55,000 nucleotides of DNA from Prorocentrum cordatum (taxonomy: Eukaryota > Sar > Dinophyceae > Prorocentrales > Prorocentraceae). Positions within the stretch are counted from its first letter, which is position 1; each line of letters opens with the position of its first letter. Under the pieces are notes generated by a model, which was given only the letters and a program-made list of their open reading frames with translations, made no database searches and was not told the DNA's origin. This document shows positions 39,009 to 50,354 of the stretch, piece by piece. The position numbers were made by a program, and so were the translations under genes. Where the stretch lies: assembly GCA_963575745.1 (NCBI GenBank), contig CAUYUJ010001327.1, positions 1 through 55,000 on the forward strand, read 5' to 3'.

Positions 39009-39635
39009 GCTGCCTCCTCCTCCTCCTTCTGCTATTCCTCCTCCTCCAACTTCTGCTCCTCCTCCTCCTCCTCCTCCTCCTCCTCCTCCTCCTCCTCCTC
39101 CTCCTCCGCCTCCTCCTCCGCCTCCCGCATCTTCCTCCTCCTCCTTCTCCTCCTCCTCACCTTCCTCCTCCTCCGCCTCCTCCTCCTCCTCCGCCTTCTC
39201 CTCCTCCTCCTCCTCCTCCTCCTCCTCCTCCGCCTCCTCCTCCTCCCTCCCCCACCTGGGGACAGTAGAGGGGGGGAAGGAGGCAGAAGGGCAAGGGGTG
39301 TTGAACTGCTCGCCCCTGCGCCTGAGGCCGTCGCCCTCCAGGCCACAAGCTCGCAGCGGCGCGCCATGGCGGCCCTCCTCGAGAGCGGCCACGTCCGCCG
39401 GCGGAGCCCTCCTTCTCCTACTCCCCATTTCTCTTCCTCCTCCTCCTCCTCCTCCTCTCCTCCTCCTCCTCCTCCTCCTCCTCCTCCTCCTCCTCCTCCT
39501 CCTCCTCCTCCAAATGGTATCCTCTTCCTGCGCATCCCCTCCTCATCCCTCTCCTCATCGCTATCATCCGATTCATGTTCCGCGTCCTCCTCATCATCCT
39601 CCTCAGCCTCCTCCGCCTCCTCCGCCTCCCCCGCC
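39009..39635 (+). repeat. TCC tracts around a GC-rich island
   Basis: TCC at 39009-39250 and 39424-39635. The island between carries CCTCCTCGAGAGCGGCC (about 39374), which recurs at about 44425 with CGTCCGCCG following, a short shared block of unknown meaning. Confidence 0.9.
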
Positions 39636-39639
39636 CCTT

Positions 39640-39985
39640 ATTAATATAATTAGTTTGTCGTCTCATTAGTCTTATTATTAGTACTCCTATTAGTAGCCGT
39701 AGTATTGGTCGTATTCTTTTTGGTGCGACTATAAAGATTATCAGTATTGAGAGCATGAGTCGTAGTAGTACTAATGCCAGTAGTCTTCTTATTATTAGTA
39801 CTAGCAGTATAATCATCCGTATTCGTAATATTAGTCGTCTTAGCGTTATTATTCGTAGTCTTAGTTTCAGTATGTTCCTTCTCATTATTCGCACTATGGT
39901 TAGTATTTGCATGATCCGTAGTATTCGTAATGCTCTCCGTATTCCTATCAGTATTATCTTCGCCTTCCTCATCAGGCTCGTCGTC
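39640..39985 (+). repeat. Decayed NNT trinucleotide island, second copy
   Basis: AGT, CGT, ATT, CTT and ACT triplets in step between a TCC tract and a CAT array, like 1328-1689. It has TTAGTAGCCGTAGTATT near its left edge and CTCCGTATTCCT near its right edge. The Ser-Ile-Arg frame is an artefact. Confidence 0.7.
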
Positions 39986-41340
<1,355 letters not shown>

Positions 41341-41402
41341 ACCGCCATGACCATCATCACCAGCGTCATCAGCATGAGCAGCATCATCAGTATCATCATC
41401 AC

Positions 41403-41423
41403 CCGTAGCCATTTTGGCTCACG
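41403..41423 (+). other. Relict dinoflagellate spliced leader (copy 2)
   Basis: CCGTAGCCATTTTGGCTCA is an exact match to the leader core, followed by CG where the leader has AG. No GT donor follows. It adjoins the CAT array, as copy 1 adjoins the heptamer array. Confidence 0.88.
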
Positions 41424-41546
41424 GCCGCTGAGGGGTCCCGAGACGGCGAGTCCCCTGGGCGTTTCGAGCGGTAGGACTGCTCGGACGACTGGAGCCAAGG
41501 CAATTCCATACACTCTCAGCGTTCTTACCCGTCTTCGTGGGCCGCC

Positions 41547-41642
41547 ATGGCACCTGGCGGAAGCGGACACGGCAACGGAGCAAGCGACAAGGCCGAATAT
41601 TTCGGGTGGAAGCGCCATCAAGACCCGGCGTCAAAGTGTTAG
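41547..41642 (+). CDS. Short N-terminal-like ORF after SL relic 2
   Basis: The start codon sits 123 bases after the relic in a strong context (GCCGCCATGG). It opens 31 codons, beginning MAPGGSGHGNGASDK and continuing AEYFGWKRHQDPASK, then a stop directly before a GT-rich stretch. The composition resembles a real protein start, not a repeat. If the stop lies in an intron, the frame would continue at about 41831, but no clean splice pair could be fixed. Function unknown. Confidence 0.35.
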   Translation: MAPGGSGHGNGASDKAEYFGWKRHQDPASKC

Positions 41643-41830
41643 TTCACGTGTGTGTGTGTGCGTGTGTCATCACATGGGCACCAAATCCGACGCCGCCCGC
41701 AAGTACTCGATCAAACGACGCGCATGGGATGCCGACACTCCTCTGGCCTTGGCGTGTCGAAAGAAGCCAATAGCAGCGGCAGCAAAGCTCGGATGAGGCC
41801 TGCTGTCATTCGCGCGGCAGCTGGCTTTAG

Positions 41831-42259
41831 AGCGACAGGCTGGCAGCAGCAGACTACAGATGCAAATGCGGTGGGACCAAGTGGACGTCGGCACCACGTT
41901 CATGGTCACAAGCAGCAGCACCACCAAGAGCTACCACGAGCGGGCATGGAGGGCTCAGTATGGCGCAAGTGCTCGATGCGGCGATCAAGAAGGCAGACGA
42001 CAGCAAGAAGAAGGAGCTCCAAAGCGTGCTCGAGAACGTCGCGAAGAAGCAGGAGCCGGAAAGGCTCAAGGAGGAACTGGAGCAAACCAACAAGGACTAC
42101 GGGCAGCGGGCAATCGAGCTTGCGGAGGCCGAGGACGAGGTCAAGGAGGAGCTCGCCAGCGGACCCCCATGGAGCCCACGAAGGGGGCCGCGAGGTCCCA
42201 ACTGGGTCCGCGTACCACTCCACTACGCGCGACATCCCAGGAGCCCACGAAAGTGAGGA
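41831..42259 (+). pseudogene. CxC-type knuckle plus coiled-coil fragment, ORF1-like
   Basis: A stop-free frame runs from 41831 to the stop at 42257. It starts with DYRCKCGGTKW (a possible zinc-binding knuckle), then a Ser/Ala/Pro-rich linker, then from the ATG at 41960 a charged helical stretch: LDAAIKKADDSKKKELQSVL, then KEELEQTNKDYGQRAIELA, ending EDEVKEELASG. The heptad-like Leu spacing suggests a coiled coil. The last third is coded by the 102-bp minisatellite. It resembles 5480-6660 in layout. Assignment to a retroelement ORF1 is inference; it could be an ordinary gene fragment. Confidence 0.4.
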
Positions 42260-42490
42260 CAGCTGCGCATTTCGCAGCCACGCAGGGCGCCGCGAGGTCC
42301 CAGCTGGGTCCGCGTACCACTCCACTCCGCTAGACCTCCCAGGAGCCCACGAAAGTGGCGACAGCTGCGCACCTCTCAGCCACGCAGGGCGCCGCGAGGT
42401 CCCACTGGGTCCGCGTACCACTCCACTCCGCTGGACCTCCCAGGAGCCCACGAAAGCGGCGACAGTTGCGCGCTTCGCAGCCCTCCAGGG
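42188..42490 (+). repeat. 102-bp minisatellite (34 codons)
   Basis: Three units start with CCGCGAGGTCCC at 42188, 42290 and 42392. Shared blocks are GTCCGCGTACCACTCCACT, CCCAGGAGCCCACGAAAG and GACAGCTGCGC. The 102-base period is a multiple of three, so frames stay open across units. The third unit has lost one base. Confidence 0.85.
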
Positions 42491-42654
42491 ACGCAAGCAC
42501 AACCCGAAGGAAAGAACAAAGGAAGAAGAGATCGAAGAGGAGACAGGGGGCAGGAAGTAAGAGACAGGAGTGCGGAGGAGGAAGGAGTAGAGGGAGAAGA
42601 CTCGACCACAAAGCTCTATTCAAAACGAGAATCCAACCAAGGAGGGTTTGGAAG
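42491..42654. other. Unique A-rich DNA
   Basis: Purine-rich, leading into the decayed AAG/AAT tract. Nothing recognised. Confidence 0.3.
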
Positions 42655-42822
42655 AAGAACACTGCCTGGGGAATAATGTGAAGAAGATGATGAAGATGAA
42701 TAATAATAAGAATAATAAGAATAAAGAAAACGAAAAGAAGAAGAACAAGCATCATAATCATAAGAAAAAGGAGCCGATTGATATGAAGAAAGCAAAGAAG
42801 AAGAACAACAATTATCGAATTA
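42655..42822 (+). repeat. Decayed AAG/AAT trinucleotide tract
   Basis: AAG, AAT, AAC, GAA and CAT triplets in step in a strongly AT-rich stretch, much like the decayed NNT islands but with another base pattern. Lys-Asn frames here are artefacts. Confidence 0.7.
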
Positions 42823-43949
42823 TGATATTTCCTCTCGCCCACCTCCCTAATGTTCCTTATGCTCACCCATCTGGAAGGGCCCGGGAAAAGTGCTGGACAT
42901 CAGCCGCCAAAGTACCAGTCCTATCCATCCTTCCTCCTCGATCCTCCCTGCCCCTCCCCCCTCCCCTCTGGGGAAAGAGGTTTGCTTTGGCCGAACAAAT
43001 CGGCATCGGCGTCGCCGCAGACAGGAATTCCGAGGGCCAGCTGCAGGCTGGCAGCGCCGCCTCCCGCCTCCCTCCTCCCTCCTCCCTTGCCGCTCGCCCC
43101 CGCGAAGCGAAGAGGAAGGCCCCCCCCGCCCCCCTGAAGGGCGACCACAGGGAGAGACTGGCTCCGGGGGGGGCCACCTCAACCCGGAACATCGGCGATG
43201 CATGTCGCCCACACGGCGTCGCAGCAGGCCCCCGACAGCTTCGCACGCTCCTGGGCAGGATGGGCCATCGGGCCCCATATCAGCGATCAGTGGGCGGTCG
43301 GAGGTCGATGAAACCCCCCCATGGCCTATCCCGTCCAGGGATCCCCGTGGCTCTGGGGGGCAACCTCGACCCGAAGCGGCGATGCATCGCAGACACGGCG
43401 TCGCGACAGGCCCACGACAGCGAATCCGCACGCTCCTGGGGGAGGCTTGGAGATGGGCACCGACACCAACATAGGAGGTTGCCTCCACTGGGGGAAGATG
43501 ATCCTAGATTCTGGCATTGGTGGTAACGCTTCGGCCACCTAGGAAGCGCGAATATGGACACCATCACCGAGATCGGGATCATCTTCCCTTGGTGGAGACA
43601 CACCGCCGGTATTGGTGTTGGTATCAACCTCTAGGCCTCCGACGATAGGCGATCGGGCCCCTATCAACAATCCATGGGCGAGTGGAGGTCGATGAAACCC
43701 CCCTGAGCCTCTCCCGCCCAGTGATCCCCGCTGCCTGGTTGTCGGGTCACAGCTCTGGCCTCCGGCGGCCCTTCGAAGACGACACGGGCACCCCCGCCCG
43801 CCTCTCGGCGAGGCGCAGCCGCTGGAGGGCACCCCGAGTCTGGAAAACCGCCGAGGCCCAACGAAAACGCCCGCAAAGCTCGAAACTCGATGGATGGGAA
43901 CAGGGCCCCCCCTCGAAGCATCCCCTCCGCGGAGCCTGCCTCACCTCCC
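42823..43949. repeat. GC-rich DNA with duplicated blocks and GATGCATCG motifs
   Basis: GGAGGTCGATGAAACCCCCC occurs at about 43298 and, with one shorter C run, at about 43685. CGGCGATGCAT then ACACGGCGTCGC then CACGCTCCTGGG occur at 43192-43256 and again at 43377-43440. These are diverged tandem duplications of about 180 bases. No gene recognised. Confidence 0.5.
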
Positions 43950-44160
43950 CCCCCTGACGCTTCCCCCGGCCCACCCGCAGATCCCTGCCCTCTGGGGAAA
44001 CCAAGCGGTAGCGATGCCGCTGCTCCCCGGACCTCTCCTGGAGCGCGCTCTGACAGCAGCAGAAAGGTCGGGGCGGGTCCGGCCGTGGCGGCGAGGGCCT
44101 CCCAGGAGGCCCCCGAAGAGCACCCCCCCCCCCAAAAAAAGGCAAGGGTAGCGGCGTCGA
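43950..44160 (+). repeat. Dispersed repeat R11, copy b
   Basis: Matches 13175-13350: CCCCCCTGACG, TCTGGGGAAACCAAG, GACCTCTCCTGG and GGCGAGGGCCTCCCAGGAGG. It ends in a C run and an A run. Confidence 0.5.
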
Positions 44161-44979
44161 TGCCTCTTCCTCCACGGATGCTCTGCCCTTTTTACTCCTC
44201 CGCCGACTTCCATCCGCGGCCCTTAGGGCCTAGGGCGTCCCGACGACCGCGCCCGCGGGGATCACTGCTCGTCCCCGACTCCTGTGTGATGGCACCGGGG
44301 CCCGGAGACGGCCCCCGAGGGGCGACACCTGGAGGAAGAAAGGCCCCGCGGAAAGATCATGCCGCGGGAGAGCTGGGTCGCCCCTCCCCCCCCCCTTCCC
44401 ACGCCGCCTCCCCCCCCCTCCCAGGCCCTCCTCGAGAGCGGCCGCGTCCGCCGCCGGCAGCGACCAGGGCGACGGCCGGCACGGCTCCGCCAGCAGGGGG
44501 GCCTCGCTGGCCTCCCCCGACGCGCAGGTGCAGGGGCTGGCGCACTCCTCGCGGCCGTGGGCGAGGGGGTGCCCACTGCGGCCTCGGGGGGCCGCCTTCG
44601 GGCCCCGGGGGCCATCACAGGAAATAGGGCCGGGACGACGAGGAGCCCTGGGGAAGAGTTCGGGGCAGCTGGGGCCGCGGATTGAGAGGAAAAAAAACAA
44701 AACAAGAAACGAGGGGATGACCGAGGAGCATCGAGGGGGGATCGAGGGTCCGAGACCTCGGGCTGGCGCACCCCTCGCGGCGGCCGTGATCGAGGGAGGG
44801 TCGAGGGGAGAAATCGAGGGGAGAAATCGAGAGGCGTTTTTCCCCACCATCCTGTGGTGTTGGGTCCTCGTTTTGAAGAGACAGCGCCCCGCGTTCCTCC
44901 TCCTCCTCCCGCTGCCCCCTCCCGCCTCCCCTTCCTTCTCCGATCCCTGCCTCTAGCCTCCGATCCAGTCAACCATTTT
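44161..44979. other. GC-rich DNA with ATCGAGGGG repeats
   Basis: ATCGAGGG motifs occur six times at 44728-44832. CCTCCTCGAGAGCGGCC (44425) is shared with 39374. Overlapping open frames on both strands carry no recognised domain. Confidence 0.4.
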
Positions 44980-45301
44980 GGCACACCCCTCACACGTTTC
45001 GTAGCCCCATCGGGAGCCCCACCGAAGGCCCAAGCGTCAGCGTTCACATGCGCCCACCGCACCCATTTTGGCGCACCCCTCACACGTTTCGTGGCCCCAT
45101 AAGGAGCCCCACCGAAGGCCCAAATGCCAGCGTTCGCATGCGCCGGCCCCACAGGGAGCCCCACAAAAGGCCCAAATGCCAGCGTTCGCATGCGCCCACC
45201 GCACCCATTGTAGCACACCCCTCACACGTTTCGTGGCCCCACAGGGAGCCCCACCGAAGGCCCAAATGCCAGCGTTCGCATGCGCCCACCGCACCAATTT
45301 G

Positions 45302-45335
<34 letters not shown>

Positions 45336-46470
45336 CGCACGTTTCGTAGATCCATAGAGAGCCCACCGAAGGCCCAAATGCCAGCGTTCGCATGCGCCCA
45401 CCGCACCCATTTTGGCCCACCCCTCACACGTTTCGTGGCGCCCCGCCGAAGGCCCAAATGCCAGCGTTCGCATGCGCACACCGCACCCATTTGGGCACAC
45501 CCCTCACACGCTTCGTGACCCCATAAGGAGCCCCACCGAAGGCCCAAATGCCAGCGTTCGCACGCGCCTACCCCATCCACTTTGGCGCGCCACTCATACG
45601 TATCTTGGCCCAAATGCTAGCGTTCGCATGCGCCCACCCCACCCGTCTTGGCACGCCCCTCACACGTTCCGGGGCCCCATGAGGAGCCCCACAAAAGGCC
45701 CAAACGCCAGCGTTCGCATGCGCCCACCGCACTCATACTGGCACGCCCCTCACAAGTTTCGTCGCCCCATAAGGAGCCCCACCGAAGGCCCAAATGCCAG
45801 CGTTCACATGCACCCACCGCACCCATTTTGGCACACCCCTCACTTCGGGGCCCCATTAGGGAGCCCTACCGAAGGCCCAAATGCCAGCGTTCGCATGCGC
45901 CCACCGCACACATTTTGGCACACCCTTCAAACTCTTCGTGGCCCTACTGGGAGCCCCACCCAAAGCCCAAATGCCAGCGCTTGCACGCGCCAGCGCCCCT
46001 CACACGTTTCGTTGCCCCATAGGGAGCCCCACCGAAGGCCCAAATGCCAGCGTTCGCGTGCGCCCACCGCACCCATTTTGGCACGCCCCTCATACGCCTC
46101 GTGGCCCCATGGGGAGCCCCACCGAAGGCCCAAATGCCAGCGTTCGCATGCGCCCACCGCACCAATTTTGGCACACCATAGAGAGCCCACCGAAGGCCCA
46201 AATGCCAGCGTTCGCATGCGCCCACCGCACCCATTGTAGCACACCCCTTCACTCGTTTCGTGACCCCACAGGTAGCCCCACCGAAGGCCCAAATGCCAGC
46301 GTTCGCATGCGCCCACCGCACCCATTTTGGCACGCCCCTCACACGTTTCGTGGCCCCATAGGGTGCCCCACCGAAGGCCCAAATGCCAGCGTTCGCATGC
46401 GCCCACCGCACCCATTTTGGCACGCCACTTCACACGCTTCGGGGCCCCATAGGGAGCCCCACCGAATCTG
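44980..46470 (+). repeat. 90-bp minisatellite, about 17 units
   Basis: Units are marked by CAGCGTTCGCATGCGCC (first at 45038, last at 46388). Spacing is mostly 87-92 bases, with shorter units of 52-80 bases and one of 112 bases where a CA microsatellite has expanded (45303-45332). Other conserved blocks are CCCATTTTGGCACACCCCTC, CACGTTTCGTGGCCCCAT and GGAGCCCCACCGAAGGCCC. Ninety bases are thirty codons, so long frames of 30-residue repeats appear on both strands; I treat them as artefacts. Confidence 0.95.
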
Positions 46471-46489
46471 GTGCCAACGACGGTGCCCA

Positions 46490-46670
46490 CAACTGCAGAT
46501 GGTTGGGTTTTTCGCCAGGCTAAGTTTTGCCAGATGTTCCGGGCCCCAGGCGCCCGCATAGATCGATCCAGGACTCGAAAAATGCAGCAGAATCATTGGG
46601 CTTAGGGCTCCGCTCGTAATGTTCGGCGAGGTTGCCATGTGTTCGCAACGTCGGATCTGCGGGGAGGGAG
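46490..46670 (+). mobile_element. TIR element R2, copy c
   Basis: Shares the GGGCCCCAGG core, GACTCGAAAAATGCAGCAGAA, TTAGGGCTCC and CGCAACGTCGGATCT with the copies at 26285 and 31602. The left end is degraded. It directly follows the 90-bp minisatellite. Confidence 0.55.
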
Positions 46671-46924
46671 GATCGAGGGGAATCGAGGATCCCACACCTC
46701 TGGCGGACTTGTCTATTCTGTCGCGGAGGGAGGATCGAGGGAGAATCGAATCGCCGACCTCCGGCGGATGTGTCCGTTCTGTCGCAGCGGGCTTTTTCTG
46801 CGTTTGCGCCCCAGGGGGGCTGGTTTCTAGGCCAGGGCCAGTTGAATCAAACATGCATCTGGGGCGAACACCTACCCCCGGGGCAGCGGTCAAGAGGATT
46901 GAACCCCTTGACCAGCACCGTAAG
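46671..46924. repeat. Short duplicated GGGAGGATCGAGGG blocks
   Basis: GGAGGGAGGATCGAGGG occurs at about 46661 and 46725, each followed by GAATCGA and CTCTGGCGGA or CTCCGGCGGA. A 65-base tandem duplication. Confidence 0.5.
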
Positions 46925-47299
46925 ATATATATATATATATACATACATACATACATACATACATACATGCATGCATGCATGCATGCATGCATGCATGCAT
47001 ACAGGCAGACTTACATACGTACATACGTACATACGTACATACGTGCATACGTACGTACGTACATACATACATGCATGCATACATACATGCATATATGCAT
47101 ACCTACATACCTACATACCTACATACCTACATGCATACACACATACTTACTTACATACATACATACATGCATGCATACATACATACAGACGTACATGCGT
47201 ACATACGTGCATACATACATACATACATACATGCATGCATGCATACATGCATACATATATACATACATGCATGTATACATACATACATATATATGCAAC

Positions 47300-47337
<38 letters not shown>

Positions 47338-47641
47338 CATACATATATTCGTATATACATACATCCATACATACATACATACATACATGCATGCATGCAT
47401 GCATGCATACATACATACATACATACATGTACACACACAGACATGCACACATGCATGCGTGCATGAATGCATGCATGCATATATTCATGCATGCATACAT
47501 ACATACATACATACATACATACATGCATACATACATGCATACATGCATACATGCATATATATATATATATGCATGCATACATATATACATATGCATATAC
47601 ATACATACATACATACATACATACATACATACATACATACA

Positions 47642-47672
<31 letters not shown>
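46925..47672 (+). repeat. CATA-type tetranucleotide satellite
   Basis: TATA start, then CATA, CATG and CGTA tetranucleotides, two long TATA runs (about 47310-47332 and 47558-47570) and a final nearly pure CATA run (about 47590-47672). Confidence 0.95.
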
Positions 47673-47673
<1 letters not shown>

Positions 47674-48040
47674 GGCGTTGCCACGCCAATGTGTTGTACC
47701 TCCTGGAGGCCTCTCATTGCCGTGGCTGGGTTTCCCTCGATTGTTTCATCGGAGTGCACCCGGGGACAGGTCCAGGGACTGATTTCTGAGGTCCCTGAAC
47801 CAAACCCCCACGCGTCGTGACACGTTCACGACCGCAGGCTTTTGACCGCTTTCGGCAACAAAACACGGGATGAAGAGCTGTGTTTTTCTGCGACGGCAAG
47901 CGTCCAGATGCTTGCCACGGAGTATGAAGACGCCCGGTGATAGCTCAGACAGCTCTCGTGGCGCGGGCGACGCGACGAAAACCAGGTCCCCAGAGCAGGG
48001 GTCGAGACCCTCAGGGCGTCCACGTTGTAAATCGGGGGCG
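47673..48040 (-). repeat. Unique DNA with a possible R1 copy
   Basis: On the minus strand about 48030-47925 reads CCTGAGGGTCTCGACCCC and CTCTGGGGACCTGGTTTTCG, like the R1 left half. The right half is not recognisable. Confidence 0.4.
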
Positions 48041-48181
48041 CGCAAACATGGATTAGCGATCCATTGATTTGGCGCGCAGAAAAACGGCGAGTGCCGCCTC
48101 GTTCGGCAGCGGAAATCCGCGATTCCCCATGATAGTGGGACCCGTCGCTAATCCACAACGCCCCCTTGATCCATGTTTGCG
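48041..48181. repeat. Inverted repeat with perfect 13-bp ends
   Basis: CGCAAACATGGAT (48041-48053) matches the complement of 48169-48181 exactly. Inside, GATTAGCGA and TCGCTAATC are a second inverted pair offset by an insertion. Possibly a 141-bp foldback element. Confidence 0.55.
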
Positions 48182-48689
48182 ATTGGCAGGTGGCCGCGAG
48201 CCCGGGGGGGGCCGGGGGGGGGGGGGCAAACGCAAGCGACCCTGCGTTGACTGGGCGGGGGGTCTCTGCTGCGGCCTTTGAGCGTGGCCTCGCAGCCAGC
48301 AAAGCAACTCCTCCGCCTCCCCGCCAGAAGGGGAAGGGGAAACCGAGCGGGGTCGCCAACTCGGCGCACGGCTACGCAGCGCTGGAGGCTTTGCCCGACT
48401 CCCCAGCCGCTGCCTTGCTCAACGCACGGCGAGGGAACGTCGACACGAGACCCTGACAGTGGAGAGGGGAGAGAGCCGCCTTGGGAGGAACGTCGCCCCC
48501 AGCGAAAGCGGCCCCGCCCGGCGCCATCCGGCGCGATCGCCGGGAAGCAGACGGGGCGAGCGGGAGGGCCAAGGCAGGGGGCCAGAGGCCCTATTCGTCA
48601 CCCGCTCGCTGCATGCCGACCCTCTCCAGGCGCCCCCGGGGCCCACGGATCCCACAGGCCCCCTGGGCGAAGGTGTGATACAGAAGGGT
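48182..48689. other. Unique GC-rich DNA, no gene recognised
   Basis: Open on several frames because of base composition. A G-rich run (48210-48230) could form a quadruplex. No domain or repeat family is seen. Confidence 0.35.
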
Positions 48690-49432
48690 GCTTCTCCCTC
48701 TTCCAGAGCCCCTCCTTCGCATGCTCGGGAGAGGGGCTCATCACTGCTCCTCAATCACTGTTCCCTATTAATACGCACCCCCTCCCCCAGGCGGCGGAGC
48801 CAACCCGAGTCCATGAGGGCACCCCCCAACCATCCCTTGCAAAAAAACCATACAAACCACACTCTGCCTCCAAATTCGGAGCATGCGCAGCCAACCCGAT
48901 GCGACCCCCCACCATCCCTGTCAAAAAGCACTACAAAGTACTCTTGGCGGCGGCAGCGGCGGCTACGGCGGCTGCGGCGGGGGCAGCGGCTGCGGCGGCT
49001 GCGGCGGTGGCGGCGGCGGTGGCGGCGGCGGTGGCGGGGGCGGCGGCGGCAGCGGCGACGGCGGCGGCTGCGGCGGCGGCGGCGGCAGCTGGCGGCAGCG
49101 GTGCGGCGGCAGCGGCAGCGGCTGCGGCGGCGGCGATTCGGCAGCGGGGGGCGGCGGCGGCGCCAGCGGCGGCGGCGACGGCGGCGGCGCGGCGGTGGCG
49201 GCGGCGGCGGGCAACGGCGGCGGCGGCGGCGGCGGCGCGGCGGCGGCGGCGGCGGGCGGCGGGGGCGGCGGCGGAGGCGGCGGCGGCGGCGGATGCGCCC
49301 CCAGTAGCTGCCCATCCAGAGACGACTGCTGCATATGCTGCGGTTCGGGCCAGGCTCGGGTGCTACGGATGTGTTGGGAGGGCGGGTGGGAGTGAGCGAG
49401 ACGGCTTGCGGGCGGGAGGGCGTCTTGACAAT
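48690..49432 (+). repeat. Family G unit 3, with a GGC array replacing the hairpin core
   Basis: The 5' part matches unit 1 (CCTCTTCCAGAGCCCCTCCTT, CACTGTTCCCTATTAATACG, CCATCCCTTGCAAAAAAACC, CCATCCCTGTCAAAAAGC). At about 48945 it enters a GGC array lasting to 49290, then resumes with the 3' block GTAGCTGCCCATCCAGAGAC and GTTGGGAGGGCGGGTGGGA. Confidence 0.65.
48945..49290 (+). repeat. GGC trinucleotide array
   Basis: About 345 bases of GGC with AGC, GAC, TGC and GGG variants. Ala- or Gly-rich frames are artefacts. Strong secondary structure is expected. Confidence 0.95.
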
Positions 49433-50018
49433 AGACACACCCGCTCCCCCACCCGAGCGGCGACAACCCAGGGACAATGAGGGCACTCCCCCCGCCATCC
49501 CTGCCAAAAAACAATACACACTGCACTTGGCTTCTTGCTGGTCGGGTGGGGGCACCCGCCCACACCCGACCAGCAAGAAGCCAAGGGCAATGAGGGCCCC
49601 CCCCAGCCATCCCTGTCAAATCTGAATGATGTCCGGGGGGGGTCGCGAGCACTTTGTATTTTTTGACAGGGGCAGGGGGCGGGCCAGCATATGGCCTGCT
49701 GCGCGAAGGGTCAAATAACAATGCAAACCGCACTTCCGGGTAAAATCTGGATCATGCGCAGGCACCCCGCAATTACTGCGCAATGGTTTCTGAAAGGGAC
49801 GGCGGGGGTGCTGGCGAGTTGCCTGCTGTGCGCAGGCGCACCAGACATCGTGATGGCCATTCCGCCGCGACTTGGCACTGATTTTCGACAAGGATGGTAG
49901 GGGCCAACATGTTTCCCGATGTGCGCGGGCGCACCTGGCACACTCTGCGCGTGCCCCAGGCGAGGCGCACCTGGCGCGGCTGGAGCATGCGGAACACTTG
50001 GCGCAAGTGGGGCGCATG
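49433..50018 (+). repeat. Family G unit 4, 3' truncated
   Basis: Follows unit 3 head to tail. It has CCATCCCTGCCAAAAAACAA, CACTTTGTATTTTTTGACAG, CCTGCTGTGCGCAGGCGCAC and the ACAAGGATGGTAGGGGCC block. It ends in the GGCGCACCTGGCGC segment without the 3' block. Confidence 0.6.
49526..49585. repeat. Perfect 23-bp hairpin inside G unit 4
   Basis: The arm starting CTTGGCTTCTTGCTGGTCGG (49526-49548) pairs without mismatch with 49563-49585. The loop is 14 bases, GGGGCACCCGCCCA. It is the longest perfect inverted repeat noticed in the window. Confidence 0.85.
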
Positions 50019-50354
50019 TCTCCTCTCTCCTCCCTCCACCCTTCCTCTCCTCTCTCTCCCTCCCTCGGATGCCTCCTCGGAACATCCTGGGCCGTAATCT
50101 CTCGCCGTGCGGCCTGTCGTTTTGGGAACTGTGGCGCTTCGCGTATCCCCATCAGCACGCTGGTAGCGCGGCGACAGGCCTGACAAGAGTTCCCTGCCCA
50201 TAGCAGGGCTGACACAGCCCAGAACCCCCAAGGCGCACAGCCTAGGGCTGTCTTGGGCAAGGGGCGCTCCCTTCATGAAAGGCTAGCCGCACCCGTGTAC
50301 CGCGGAGACCCCCCGGAGGTGTGGCATGTCCTCCTCCTTTGGCGTCGCCACTTC
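50019..50354. other. Pyrimidine-rich stretch then unique DNA
   Basis: A short TCC-type run (50020-50068) and unique sequence. GTATCCCCATCAGC occurs at about 50143, the same 14-mer that heads the units at 52423-52735. No gene recognised. Confidence 0.4.

Larger units (their letters stand above)
41403..42259 (+). mobile_element. Retrotransposed trans-spliced transcript, probable LINE 5' end
   Basis: The SL relic is followed by about 120 bases of leader, a well-placed ATG (GCCGCCATGG, 41541-41550), a short open frame, a CA/GT-rich interval that could be an intron or decay, and a coiled-coil open frame. The order resembles the start of the element at 4896. No RT follows here, so the copy is truncated or interrupted. 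Confidence 0.45.

Noticed and set aside
45412-46239. 275-codon repeat protein gene (30-residue repeats)
   Set aside because: The period of 90 is a multiple of three, so frames are open on both strands. Unit length varies (52-112 bases), which breaks any single frame.
44980-46470. CRISPR-like array
   Set aside because: The whole 90-bp unit is repeated; there are no unique spacers, and the genome is eukaryotic.
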